The notes beneath the pieces are model-generated. The model was not told the origin of the DNA. It worked only from the letters and a program-made list of their open reading frames with translations, and searched no databases. Positions 17,471 to 25,601 of a stretch of 43,254 bases of DNA are shown piece after piece. Numbering within the stretch: position 1 is the stretch's first letter; every line of letters starts with the position of its first letter. This DNA comes from an uncultured Clostridium sp. (GTDB taxonomy: Bacteria; Bacillota_I; Bacilli_A; RF39; UBA660): NCBI GenBank assembly GCA_902493795.1, contig CABUQZ010000015.1, forward strand, positions 1-43,254, given 5' to 3'. The position numbers and the translations under genes were made by a program.

Positions 17471-17914
17471 ATGTTATTGGGAGAATTTCATCATAATATT
17501 GATGAAAAAGGTCGACTAACTCTTCCTTCTAAGTTTAGAGAAGAGCTAGGAGAAAATTTTATTATTACTCGTGGACTAGAAGAATGTTTATTTGTGTATA
17601 CGATGAGCGAATGGGAAAAAATTACCAAAAAACTTAATACTCTACCATTCACTAAGAAAGATGCTCGTAGTTTTATGAGATTTTTCCTTTCAGGTGCTAC
17701 TGCAGCAGAGTTTGACAAGCAAGGTCGAATTAATATTACCTCTCCATTGGTTTCATACGCCGATTTGAAAAAGGAATGCGTTATAATCGGCGTAGGGGAC
17801 CGACTTGAAATTTGGTCAAGTGAAAAATGGAATGATTTTTATAATACAAATAAGGATAATTTGTCAGACATTGCAGAAACTTTGTTTGATTCCAACTTTG
17901 AAGAGAGTGATTAG
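17471..17914 (+). CDS. mraZ: Transcriptional regulator MraZ
   Basis: A DNA-binding regulator of the division and cell-wall cluster, forming a ring of AbrB-like folds. The start is ATG 17471, giving MLLGEFHHNIDEKGR, the standard MraZ N-terminus; a longer frame upstream runs into the promoter and boxes. The 147 residues hold two DXXXR-type repeats: NIDEKGRLTLPSKFR (9-23) and EFDKQGRINITSPL (near 80). The length fits the family (about 143). Three binding boxes precede it. rsmH starts one base after its stop, so the two are probably coupled. Confidence 0.95.
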   Translation: MLLGEFHHNIDEKGRLTLPSKFREELGENFIITRGLEECLFVYTMSEWEKITKKLNTLPFTKKDARSFMRFFLSGATAAEFDKQGRINITSPLVSYADLKKECVIIGVGDRLEIWSSEKWNDFYNTNKDNLSDIAETLFDSNFEESD

Positions 17915-18838
17915 ATGCATATTAGTGTTTTATTGAATGAGTCAATCGAAGGATTAAATTTAAAAGAAGACGGTATTTATGTAGACTGCACATTAGGTTA
18001 TGCAGGGCATTCCAGTGAGATATTAAAGCGAGTTAGAAGGGGTTATCTATTCGCCATAGATCAAGATAAAGATGCGATTAAAAGTAGTGAAGAAAGACTT
18101 TCTAAAATAGGTTCTAACTTTACTATAATAAAAAGTAACTTTTCTTGTTTGAAAAAAGAATTAAACGAAAGAAATATTAATTTTGTAGACGGTTTTTTAT
18201 TTGATTTAGGTGTTTCGTCAGTTCAACTTGATGAAGATTCTCGTGGTTTTAGTTATCATAATGATGCAAGACTTGATATGAGAATGGATCAAGATGCAAA
18301 GCTTACTGCTTATGACGTTGTAAACACTTACAAGGAAGAAAAATTAAGAGAGATTTTCTATAAGTTTGGGGAAGAAAAATATTCTAGTAGTATTGCTAGA
18401 AATATTGTTAAGTATCGCCAAAATAAGGAAATTTTAACAACATTAGAACTAGCAGACATTATTATAAATTCGGTTCCAATGAAAGAAAGAAGAGATCACC
18501 ATCCAGCTAGGAAGGTGTTTCAAGCTATTAGAATCGAAGTAAATCATGAACTTGATATACTAGAAGATTCTATTAAAGATGCTTTATCTATGCTTAACGT
18601 TCATGGAAGAATTTGTATTATTACATTTCATTCATTAGAAGATAGAATTGTAAAAAATGTCTTTAAAGAATATACAGAGGTAGATCCTCTTGTAAAAGGG
18701 TTACCTGATATACCTGAAGAGTATTTACCTGATTTTAAATTAGTTAACAAAGATGTAATTATTCCATCTCAAGAAGAATTAGAAAGGAATAATAGGTCTC
18801 GTTCAGCAAAACTTAGAATAATCGAAAGAATAAAATAA
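17915..18838 (+). CDS. rsmH: 16S rRNA (cytosine(1402)-N(4))-methyltransferase
   Basis: RsmH (formerly MraW) methylates N4 of C1402 in the ribosomal P site using SAM. The 307-residue protein starts MHISVLLNES, has the SAM-binding VDCTLGYAGHSSEIL (24-38), FLFDLGVSSVQLD (near 93-105), the family signature region SRGFSYHNDARLDMRMD (about 109-125) and FHSLEDRIVK (near 232). Length is typical. It starts right after the mraZ stop and is followed by ftsL, the usual dcw order. Confidence 0.96.
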   Translation: MHISVLLNESIEGLNLKEDGIYVDCTLGYAGHSSEILKRVRRGYLFAIDQDKDAIKSSEERLSKIGSNFTIIKSNFSCLKKELNERNINFVDGFLFDLGVSSVQLDEDSRGFSYHNDARLDMRMDQDAKLTAYDVVNTYKEEKLREIFYKFGEEKYSSSIARNIVKYRQNKEILTTLELADIIINSVPMKERRDHHPARKVFQAIRIEVNHELDILEDSIKDALSMLNVHGRICIITFHSLEDRIVKNVFKEYTEVDPLVKGLPDIPEEYLPDFKLVNKDVIIPSQEELERNNRSRSAKLRIIERIK

Positions 18839-18849
18839 GGGTGATAAAA

Positions 18850-19146
18850 GTGAAAAAGAAAAGGTTAAAGAAGGTTGTAAAAATTGGTAGGTTTGAGAAA
18901 CTATTTTATAGTTTTGTTGTTATGCTTATGATTGCACTTCCATTTACAATCGTATTTTTACAAGCTACTTTATCAAAAATAAATGTGCAAGTTGAAAAAG
19001 TTAAAAATGAGATAGAGTCACAAGAAAAAAAGAATGAATCACTTGCTATGAAAATAAACGAACTTGCATCCCTTGATAAGATTATCGAAGTTGCACACAA
19101 ACAGGGATTGAGTTATAATAATAATAATATAAAATCTGTTGATTAG
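18850..19146 (+). CDS. ftsL: FtsL-like cell division protein
   Basis: A 98-residue bitopic protein: basic N-terminus (KKKRLKKVVK), one membrane helix (about 19-40) and an extracytoplasmic coiled coil (about 41-80) with heptad-like Val/Ile/Leu spacing. Size, topology and position between rsmH and the division transpeptidase identify it as FtsL; sequence conservation in this family is low. GTG 18850 is preferred because AAGGGTGAT just upstream is well spaced; the in-frame GTG at 18841 would sit within that site. In known systems FtsL pairs with DivIC/FtsB and activates the septal synthase. Confidence 0.82.
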   Translation: MKKKRLKKVVKIGRFEKLFYSFVVMLMIALPFTIVFLQATLSKINVQVEKVKNEIESQEKKNESLAMKINELASLDKIIEVAHKQGLSYNNNNIKSVD

Positions 19147-19165
19147 CAAAAAGGCGTGATAATAA

Positions 19166-21313
19166 ATGAAAAAGGAAAAGAGCGAATTAAGAAATATAAG
19201 ATTTAGTAAATTATATATTTTTCTCGGTCTTTTTCTTTTTTTTCTTATAATTTATCGCGTTTTTTTACTTTCTACTGGTGAAATAGTTGAAGGAACTGAT
19301 CTTCAAAAAATGGCAAGTAATAGAATTACTAGGCAAGAAACATTATATTCTAGAAGAGGTACAATTTATGATGTAAATGGAAATCCACTTGCCCAAAATA
19401 TATCTTCGTATACTTTGATTGCGTATTTATCACCTGAAAGGACTGGAAGTAGTGCAACACCTAAGCATGTTGTAGATCCAGAGTATACAGCTGATGCTCT
19501 TTCTAAAGTACTTGATATTCCGAAGGACAAGTTACTTTATTATTTAACTAAAGATGCTTATCAAGTAGAACTTGGTCCAAAGGCCAAAAATCTTACTGAA
19601 CTAAAAAAAGATGAGATAGCAGCATTAAACTTACCAGGAATTGATTTCATTGAGACTCAGCAAAGATATTATCCATTTGGAAGATTTGCTTCTTATACAG
19701 TAGGGTATGCTAAAAGAAAAGAAACGGACTCTAATGATTCTAGTGATAATTTAGTGGGTGAGATGGGAATCGAATCTTATTACAATAATACGTTAACTGG
19801 TACAAATGGAACTAAAATTTATCAGAAAGATAGAAACGGATATAAGATTGCTGGTACTAAAGAAGTAATTGTTCCTGCAGTTGATGGAAATGATGTTTAT
19901 TTAACAATTGATAGTAACATTCAGTTGTTTGTCGAAGATGCTATTGATAAGTTATCAAAATCTTGTAAATCTGATTTTATTAGTGTTATGCTTGCAGATG
20001 CTAAAACAGGAGCAATACTTGCAAGTGGAACTTATCCATCATTTGACCCTAATACTAAAAATATTGGTTCTTACTTAAATTTAAATATTTCAGTTCCTTT
20101 TGAACCTGGTAGTACTATGAAAATTTATTCTTATATGGCTGCTATGGAAAATGGTGTTTATAATGGAGCTGAAAAGTATAAGTCAGGAACGTTTACAGCC
20201 AAAGATGGAACAGTAATTGGTGACTGGAATAGAAATGGTTGGGGTAATATTACATATGATGCTGGGTTTGCATTGTCAAGTAATACCGCTGTTATGAACT
20301 TAATTGATAAGTATATGAATGCAGAGATGCTTAGAGAATATTATAAGAAACTAGGATTTGGTAATAAAACCGGAATTGAGCTTTCTGGTGAAGCAAGTGG
20401 TAAAATTAATTTCAAATACGAAACAGAAATACTTAATGCTGGGTTTGGTCAAGGTATTACAACAACTCCAATACAGAATATTCAAGCGTTAACTTCAATA
20501 TCAAATGATGGTGTTTTATTAAAACCATATATCGTTGATAGGATAGTAAGTCCAAATGGAGATATTATATATAAGGGCGAGAAAACAGAACTTGATCGTG
20601 TTGCTAGTACAAAAACAGTTACAAAGATGAAAGAATTAATGAGAAGTGTTATTACAGGAAATTCATCAACTTCAACTGGATATGTATATTATATGAAGGG
20701 TTATGACCTTATTGCAAAAACAGGAACAGCGCAGGTTGCAGATGAAAATGGAAAAGGATATTCTAGCGATTATGTTATAAGAGGTCTTGCTGGAATGTTT
20801 CCTGGAGAGGACCCTGAAGTACTAGTTTACGTTGCTGTTAAAAGTAAAAGTTGTAAAGCAAGAGATGTGTCAGTAATGGTACAAAGCATTGTAAAAAATA
20901 CTAGTAAGTATTTAGAAATATATGATGAAACTAAAGAAAATACTCAAAAACTTAAAGAGTATAAAATACTTTCTTACACAAATAAAGATTTAGCAAGCGT
21001 TACTTCTATTTTAAAAAGTAATGAAATAAATTATGTTGTATTAGGTGATGGAGACACTATTGTTAATCAGTATCCAAAAAGTGGGGAAGTAATTAATAAA
21101 ATTGATAAAGTATTTTTACTTACTAATTCATCTAAAATTAAGATGCCTAATATTATTGGTTATAGTGTTAAAGATTTTTATAGTTTTATTAATCTTGTTA
21201 ATATTCCATTTAAGATGGAAGGTGCTGGATACATTACATCTCAAAGTATTAAGGAAGGAACAGAACTAGATAATAATTTAGAGTTAGATGTTAAATTTAG
21301 TTCTAAATATTAA
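19166..21313 (+). CDS. Class B penicillin-binding protein with PASTA domains (FtsI/SpoVD type)
   Basis: A 715-residue transpeptidase for septal peptidoglycan. Membrane helix at about 16-35; dimerisation domain with SRRGTIYDVNGNPLA (62-76); transpeptidase domain with the active-site S316-T-M-K319, S371-S-N373 and KTGTAQ (518-523); then two PASTA repeats (about 583-648 and 650-715), the second starting KMPNIIGYSVKD. Residue for residue the three catalytic motifs are intact. The C-terminal PASTA domains resemble PBP2x or SpoVD. It is the last gene of this mraZ-rsmH-ftsL-pbp unit; mraY and murD do not follow. Confidence 0.93.
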   Translation: MKKEKSELRNIRFSKLYIFLGLFLFFLIIYRVFLLSTGEIVEGTDLQKMASNRITRQETLYSRRGTIYDVNGNPLAQNISSYTLIAYLSPERTGSSATPKHVVDPEYTADALSKVLDIPKDKLLYYLTKDAYQVELGPKAKNLTELKKDEIAALNLPGIDFIETQQRYYPFGRFASYTVGYAKRKETDSNDSSDNLVGEMGIESYYNNTLTGTNGTKIYQKDRNGYKIAGTKEVIVPAVDGNDVYLTIDSNIQLFVEDAIDKLSKSCKSDFISVMLADAKTGAILASGTYPSFDPNTKNIGSYLNLNISVPFEPGSTMKIYSYMAAMENGVYNGAEKYKSGTFTAKDGTVIGDWNRNGWGNITYDAGFALSSNTAVMNLIDKYMNAEMLREYYKKLGFGNKTGIELSGEASGKINFKYETEILNAGFGQGITTTPIQNIQALTSISNDGVLLKPYIVDRIVSPNGDIIYKGEKTELDRVASTKTVTKMKELMRSVITGNSSTSTGYVYYMKGYDLIAKTGTAQVADENGKGYSSDYVIRGLAGMFPGEDPEVLVYVAVKSKSCKARDVSVMVQSIVKNTSKYLEIYDETKENTQKLKEYKILSYTNKDLASVTSILKSNEINYVVLGDGDTIVNQYPKSGEVINKIDKVFLLTNSSKIKMPNIIGYSVKDFYSFINLVNIPFKMEGAGYITSQSIKEGTELDNNLELDVKFSSKY

Positions 21314-21343
21314 AAAAACTTTGGATTTTTCCAAAGTTTTTAT
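21313..21343. terminator. Bidirectional terminator between the PBP gene and def
   Basis: A perfect 10-bp stem (21315-21324 with 21331-21340), loop of six, A-run before and T-rich sequence after. Confidence 0.85.
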
Positions 21344-21888
21344 ATTGCTCTATAAGTATCTTTATATTTAAACGGATTTTTTGGATCTATTTTATCGATA
21401 AATAATATTCCATTTAGATGATCTATTTCATGTTGGAATACTATTGCAAGTTCTTCTCTTGCTCTTATACTTATTTTGTTTCCGTCTATATCGTATCCTT
21501 CAACAGTAACTCTTGCGCTTCTTGGTACTATTCCTATTGTTTCTCTATTGATACTTAAACATCCTTCACCGTCTTCAACATATATTTTTTCGTTTGATTC
21601 ACTTACGATTTTAGGATTTATTACTACATATGTATCAAATTTTCCTTCTTCTTTTTCATGTACAATAGTGATGTATCTTTTTAGCACACCAATTTGTACT
21701 GCTGACATACCCATACCAGGACGAAGGCTGTATTTAGCTGCTAACTCATCAATTTGGCTATTAGTTAAATATTCAACCATAAGTCTTATATTTTCTTTAT
21801 CTTCATCACTTAAGGGAAAAGTTACTTCTTCACTTTTCTTTCTTAGTATTTTATTTTTTTCATCAACAATATCTTTAGTTAGTAGCAT
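21340..21888 (-). CDS. def: Peptide deformylase
   Basis: A metalloenzyme that removes the formyl group from nascent N-termini. The 182-residue protein has the three family motifs: GMGMSAVQIG (about 59-68), EGCLS (near 109) and QHEIDHLNG (near 151), whose Cys and two His residues bind the metal. The start is ATG at 21888, preceded by GAGGTG with 6-base spacing; the in-frame GTG upstream is part of that site. The insert-containing form resembles the type 2 deformylases of Gram-positives. Monocistronic with its own promoter; convergent with the division cluster. Confidence 0.95.
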   Translation of the reverse strand: MLLTKDIVDEKNKILRKKSEEVTFPLSDEDKENIRLMVEYLTNSQIDELAAKYSLRPGMGMSAVQIGVLKRYITIVHEKEEGKFDTYVVINPKIVSESNEKIYVEDGEGCLSINRETIGIVPRSARVTVEGYDIDGNKISIRAREELAIVFQHEIDHLNGILFIDKIDPKNPFKYKDTYRAI

Positions 21889-21910
21889 ACAATACACCTC
21901 TTCGTGGTAT

Positions 21911-21938
21911 ATTTTATCACATTTTGTCTAATTGTTAA
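21911..21938 (-). promoter_or_regulatory. Promoter of def
   Basis: On the minus strand TTAACA (21938-21933), 16-base spacer, TAAAAT (21916-21911) preceded by TGA, an extended -10. Confidence 0.5.
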
Positions 21939-21946
21939 AGATTTTT

Positions 21947-22111
21947 TTATCTAGAGTTTCTTGCACCAATTACAATTACTAATAGGATGAATAATACTAA
22001 TACTATTGCGTAGTTATTATTGTTTCCAGTGTTTCCACATCCATAATACATAGGATATGGTTGAAAGTTGTTAGAGCTACCGCAGCAGCTTCCTCCACCA
22101 TAATAATACAT
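21947..22111 (-). CDS. Tiny YjcZ-like membrane protein, 54 aa
   Basis: A small ORF of 54 residues. The first 33 are Gly/Tyr/Cys/Asn-rich (MYYYGGGSCCG start, a second CGN patch), followed by one membrane helix NYAIVLVLFILLVIVIGA (33-50) and RNSR. This layout and the hydrophobic core closely match the YjcZ family of tiny transmembrane proteins found in Bacilli, some of which are spore-associated. GGAGG (22119-22123) lies 7 bases before ATG 22111. The codon pattern is normal for the genome. It is upstream of def on the same strand, but def has its own promoter. Function unknown. Confidence 0.75.
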   Translation of the reverse strand: MYYYGGGSCCGSSNNFQPYPMYYGCGNTGNNNNYAIVLVLFILLVIVIGARNSR

Positions 22112-22265
22112 ACTTATACCTCCATTTCTAATATAGTTTATTAAAAAATATTTAAAGTGCTACTACATTAGTCTAAAGGTGTAAATTCTCTTTCTTTTTT
22201 TTCTTAGAAAATTTGGTTATAGTTGTTTATCTTTTTTTAAATAATATAATTTAGTTGGTGGTAGT

Positions 22266-22558
22266 ATGGACAATTCTTATGATAATCAAAGAAGAAATTA
22301 GTAGGTAAAGATGTAGTTAATAGACTTGGTATTAGTTGTGACGATATACATGGATGGAATGTTGTTTATAAAAAAGATAGGGAATATTATATAGATGTTT
22401 TACAAGCAGTACCTTATAAAAATAAATCAACTTGAATTATTACACCTAGAATTTCTTGTAATTCAAATTTTTTAGTTAGTATAGGAAAGCTTAATAAAGG
22501 ACCATATCCTCATAATAATGGTATAATTGATGAGATAAAAACTAGATATGTTAGATAA
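22266..22558 (+). pseudogene. Decayed small gene (frameshift plus in-frame TGA)
   Basis: ATG 22266, with a GGTGG-type site and an upstream TATAAT, gives only 11 codons before TAG. In the -1 frame the coding sequence continues from about 22289 (KLVGKDVVNRLGIS...) to TAA at 22556-22558, interrupted by TGA at 22433-22435 where Trp would read smoothly. Two lesions in fewer than 300 bases indicate a pseudogene of roughly 97 residues. The family is not recognised; WNVVYKKDREYYIDVLQ and GKLNKGPYPHNNG are the most informative pieces. Sequencing error or UGA recoding are alternatives, but the rest of the window uses TGA as a stop. Confidence 0.55.
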
Positions 22559-22605
22559 AGTATTTTTTAATACTTTTTTTAATTTTAAGAAAAAATGTTT
22601 CTATG

Positions 22606-22614
22606 TGTTATAAT
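22606..22614 (+). promoter_or_regulatory. Extended -10 promoter of recD2
   Basis: TGTTATAAT, perfect extended -10, 20 bases before the start codon; no good -35. Confidence 0.5.
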
Positions 22615-22634
22615 AATTATTACTGAGGTGCAAT

Positions 22635-24812
22635 ATGGATGATTATATAGTAGGAAATGTTAGAAGAATTATATATAAAAATACAAATGGATATATTGTA
22701 GGAGTGTTTAAAGTTTCTAGTGGTACTGGAAATTTCGAGTCATTAAATAATTTGACTTTATCTTTTACTGGGTATTTTCATGAGTTAAGTGAAGATGAAA
22801 ACTATAAGTTTTTTGGTAATATTGTTAATCATCCTAAATATGGTGAGCAATTTAATGTAACCTTTTATGAAAGAGTTATGCCTGAAGAAAAAGATTCGAT
22901 TGTCGAGTTTTTAAGTTCTGGAACATTTAAAGGGATTGGTAAGAAGACAGCAGAGAAGGTAGTTGATGTATTAGGGTCAAATGCTTTACAAATGATTATT
23001 GATAACCCTAGTAATTTAATGCTAATTCCAGGTCTTTCTAAAAAGCAGATTGAAACATTACAAATTACTTTGCAAGAATACTCTAATTCATATAATACAA
23101 TACTAAAACTTAATGATATGGGCTTTTTATCTAGAGAGTCTTTAGATATATACAATAAATATAAAGCAAATACACTTAATGTAATTGAAGAAAATCTTTA
23201 TATGCTTGTTCAGGATATTAAAAATATCACATTTAAAAAAGTTGATGCAATTGCCTTAAAAAATAATTATCTTCGTGAAGATAAAAGAAGAGTAGTAGCA
23301 GCTATTTTGTGTACTATGGAAGAGTTGTGTAATACGTTATCTCATTGTTATTTACATATTGATCATATTTATAAATATACAATTATTACCCTTGGAAATA
23401 ACATAAGTGAAGAGTTATTTATTGAAGCATTAAATAGCTTAATCTTAGATCTTAAAGTCATTAAATTAGAAGAAAAGTACTATTTAAGAAGTATGTGGGA
23501 TGCAGAGGAGACAATAGTTAATAGAATTTCTTTTTTAACTAGTAGAAAAGATATTAGAATAGATAAACTTGATGATATTATCTGTGAAATAGAAGAAGAT
23601 AAACATATTAAGTATAATGATGAACAGAAAAATGCTATTATTAGTTCTTTAAAAAAGAATTTTCTAATTATAACAGGTGGTCCTGGTACTGGTAAGACAA
23701 CTATTGTATCTACTATTATTGAGTTATATAGAAGAGTACATAATCTAAGTTATGATAATTTAGTTAATGAAATGGTTTTACTTGCACCTACTGGAAGAGC
23801 TAGTAAAAGATTAACTGAAAAAAGTTTGTTTCCTGCTTCTACTATTCATAGTTTTCTTAAATGGAATAAAGAAGCTGATCGATTTGCTATTAATGAGTTT
23901 AATAAGAGTGACGCTAAAATAGTTATTATCGATGAAGCTAGTATGATAGATGTTGTTTTATTTAGTAGTTTACTTAAAGGACTTAGAAGTGAAATAAGAA
24001 TAATTATGGTAGGAGATTATGATCAGTTACCTAGTGTTGGTCCCGGACAGCTACTAAAAGACTTAATAGAATCGGATATGCTTCCTGTTGTTTCTTTAAA
24101 AGAGCTTTATAGGCAAGGATCAGACTCTTCAATAATTAGTCTTGCACATGACGTTAATTCTGGTGTTGTTAATGAAGGATTATTTAATGTTAATGAAGAT
24201 TTAGATTTTATTTCAGCAACAAACGTGATGGATCCATTAAGCAAGATTGCTGAAAAATATAAAAAAGTTTCTTATATGGACTTTCAGGTATTAGTTCCAA
24301 TGTATAAAGGAGTAAATGGAATAGATAATATTAATAAAAATTTACAAGCTATTTTTAACCCACCAGCATACAATAAAAAAGAAATTGAAGTAGGGGATGT
24401 TATTTATAGAGAAAAGGATAAAATACTTCAACTAGTTAATATGCCTGATGAGCGAATATATAATGGTGATATAGGTGTAATAAAAAGAATTGATAACAAA
24501 GATATAATAATTGACTTTGATACAAGTGAAGTAAGATTTACTCCTGCAAACTTTAACAAATTTAAACATGGTTATGCGATTAGTATTCATAAAAGTCAGG
24601 GTTCTGAGTTTGACACAGTTGTAGTTCCTGTATTTAAAACATATAATAAAATGCTTTATAGAAAACTATATTATACTGCTATTACAAGAACTAAGAAAAA
24701 GCTTATTATGATTGGTGATATTTCTTCTTTAAAACTTGCATCAACAAACAATAATCAAGATATTAGAATGACTACTATTAAAGATAAAATTATAAAAAAA
24801 CTTAGTATATAA
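22635..24812 (+). CDS. recD2: RecD2-type ATP-dependent DNA helicase
   Basis: An SF1B 5'-3' DNA helicase acting in repair independently of RecBC. The 725-residue protein matches RecD2: an N-terminal OB-like domain, a helix-hairpin-helix region (GTFKGIGKKTAEKVV, about 95-109, and NLMLIPGLSKKQIE), then the helicase core with Walker A ITGGPGTGKTT (about 346-356), APTGRAS, Walker B VIIDEASMID, VGDYDQLPSVGPGQLL, ELYRQG, and motifs V and VI as YAISIHKSQGSEFD and YTAITRTKKKL. The length is near the usual 720-800. ATG 22635 follows TGAGGTG. Monocistronic behind a decayed gene. Confidence 0.95.
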   Translation: MDDYIVGNVRRIIYKNTNGYIVGVFKVSSGTGNFESLNNLTLSFTGYFHELSEDENYKFFGNIVNHPKYGEQFNVTFYERVMPEEKDSIVEFLSSGTFKGIGKKTAEKVVDVLGSNALQMIIDNPSNLMLIPGLSKKQIETLQITLQEYSNSYNTILKLNDMGFLSRESLDIYNKYKANTLNVIEENLYMLVQDIKNITFKKVDAIALKNNYLREDKRRVVAAILCTMEELCNTLSHCYLHIDHIYKYTIITLGNNISEELFIEALNSLILDLKVIKLEEKYYLRSMWDAEETIVNRISFLTSRKDIRIDKLDDIICEIEEDKHIKYNDEQKNAIISSLKKNFLIITGGPGTGKTTIVSTIIELYRRVHNLSYDNLVNEMVLLAPTGRASKRLTEKSLFPASTIHSFLKWNKEADRFAINEFNKSDAKIVIIDEASMIDVVLFSSLLKGLRSEIRIIMVGDYDQLPSVGPGQLLKDLIESDMLPVVSLKELYRQGSDSSIISLAHDVNSGVVNEGLFNVNEDLDFISATNVMDPLSKIAEKYKKVSYMDFQVLVPMYKGVNGIDNINKNLQAIFNPPAYNKKEIEVGDVIYREKDKILQLVNMPDERIYNGDIGVIKRIDNKDIIIDFDTSEVRFTPANFNKFKHGYAISIHKSQGSEFDTVVVPVFKTYNKMLYRKLYYTAITRTKKKLIMIGDISSLKLASTNNNQDIRMTTIKDKIIKKLSI

Positions 24813-24837
24813 AACCATTCTTTGAAAATAATAATAG

Positions 24838-24849
24838 TGTACTAGTACA
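24838..24849. promoter_or_regulatory. 12-bp perfect palindrome, possible operator
   Basis: TGTACTAGTACA, directly upstream of TATCAT-like and SD sequences of the small gene at 24877. A dimeric repressor could bind here; no regulator is identified. Confidence 0.3.
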
Positions 24850-24876
24850 ATATCATATTTTATAGAGGTGGTTAGT

Positions 24877-25035
24877 TTGGATTGTATGTGGAAGTATTTA
24901 GCTGTTTTTAGCATTGGATTAGGAACTGGGATGCTTTGTAAGATTATGAAACCTGAGTGTATTCATGATATGAAAGAGTCTTTATCTAACATAACTAAAA
25001 AAGCTAACGAAAAAATGCAAAATATGATGAATTAA
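24877..25035 (+). CDS. Small membrane protein, 52 aa
   Basis: A small ORF starting at TTG 24877, six bases after GAGGTG (24865-24870). The in-frame ATG at 24886 is an alternative start but less well spaced. The protein has one short membrane helix (about 6-20, AVFSIGLGTGMLC), a KIMKPEC motif, and a charged amphipathic tail ending in KANEKMQNMMN. Three Cys residues (3, 21, 27). It resembles YtxH-like or other short anchored proteins only in layout; no family is assigned. A textbook terminator starts at its stop codon, which supports it as a real gene. Confidence 0.65.
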   Translation: MDCMWKYLAVFSIGLGTGMLCKIMKPECIHDMKESLSNITKKANEKMQNMMN

Positions 25036-25060
25036 GTCGAGCGAAAGCTTGGCTTTTTCT
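25034..25060 (+). terminator. Intrinsic terminator with GAAA tetraloop
   Basis: A 9-bp stem with G-U pairs (25034-25042 with 25047-25055), GAAA loop, then TTTCT; it begins inside the stop codon of the small gene. Confidence 0.85.
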
Positions 25061-25081
25061 ATGTCTAATTTCTTCTTGTTG

Positions 25082-25111
25082 TTGACTCTTACATATTAAA
25101 TAAAATATAAT
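25082..25111 (+). promoter_or_regulatory. Promoter of the HD-domain gene
   Basis: TTGACT (25082-25087), 18-base spacer, TATAAT (25106-25111), 17 bases before the start codon. Confidence 0.6.
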
Positions 25112-25128
25112 TAATAGTAGGTGAGATA

Positions 25129-25596
25129 ATGAGTGAAGAAGATATTTATAACAGAATTGTAAATAGCAAATCTTTTCAAAAAGAAAAAGAATTTATGCAA
25201 CATGGTAGTACAAGCGTATATGATCATTCTTTGTATGTTACAAAAACTTGCTTTTCACTAGTAAAAAAACTACATTTAAAAGTTAATAAAGAATCACTTA
25301 TGAAAGGCGCTTTACTTCACGATTATTTTTTATATGATTGGCACGAAAAAGACTCATCTCATAGACTTCATGGATTTAGACATGCAAAATTTGCTCACGA
25401 CAATGCATTAAGAGACTTTGGACTTAATAAAAAAGAAAAGAATATGATTTTAGCTCATATGTTTCCTTTAGGATATATAATTCCAAGATATAAAGAAAGT
25501 ATTATACTTTGTTTAGTTGATAAATATTGTGCAACTGTAGAAACTTTCTCTCCAATATTTAAAAAAAATAAAGATAAAAATAAAGAAAGAAAGTGA
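25129..25596 (+). CDS. HD-domain phosphohydrolase-like protein
   Basis: A 155-residue soluble protein with HD-superfamily metal ligands: His33 (VYDHSLYV), His64-Asp65 (LLHDYFLYDWH), His85 and His110 (ILAHMFP) and Asp131 (LVDKYC). The layout matches small stand-alone HD hydrolases of Firmicutes, annotated generally as HD family; the substrate (nucleotide or other phosphoester) is not known. ATG 25129 follows TAGGTGAG. The last bases overlap a GTG of the next gene, whose more likely ATG is 6 bases after this stop; the two are one operon. Confidence 0.82.
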   Translation: MSEEDIYNRIVNSKSFQKEKEFMQHGSTSVYDHSLYVTKTCFSLVKKLHLKVNKESLMKGALLHDYFLYDWHEKDSSHRLHGFRHAKFAHDNALRDFGLNKKEKNMILAHMFPLGYIIPRYKESIILCLVDKYCATVETFSPIFKKNKDKNKERK

Positions 25597-25601
25597 TTAC
25601 A

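Noticed and set aside
21476..21931. 151-codon plus-strand frame over def
   Set aside because: Antisense shadow of the deformylase gene, which has all three catalytic motifs.
22433..22435. TGA read as tryptophan (alternative code)
   Set aside because: Several intact genes stop at TGA and TGG is used for Trp in conserved motifs, so recoding is unlikely.
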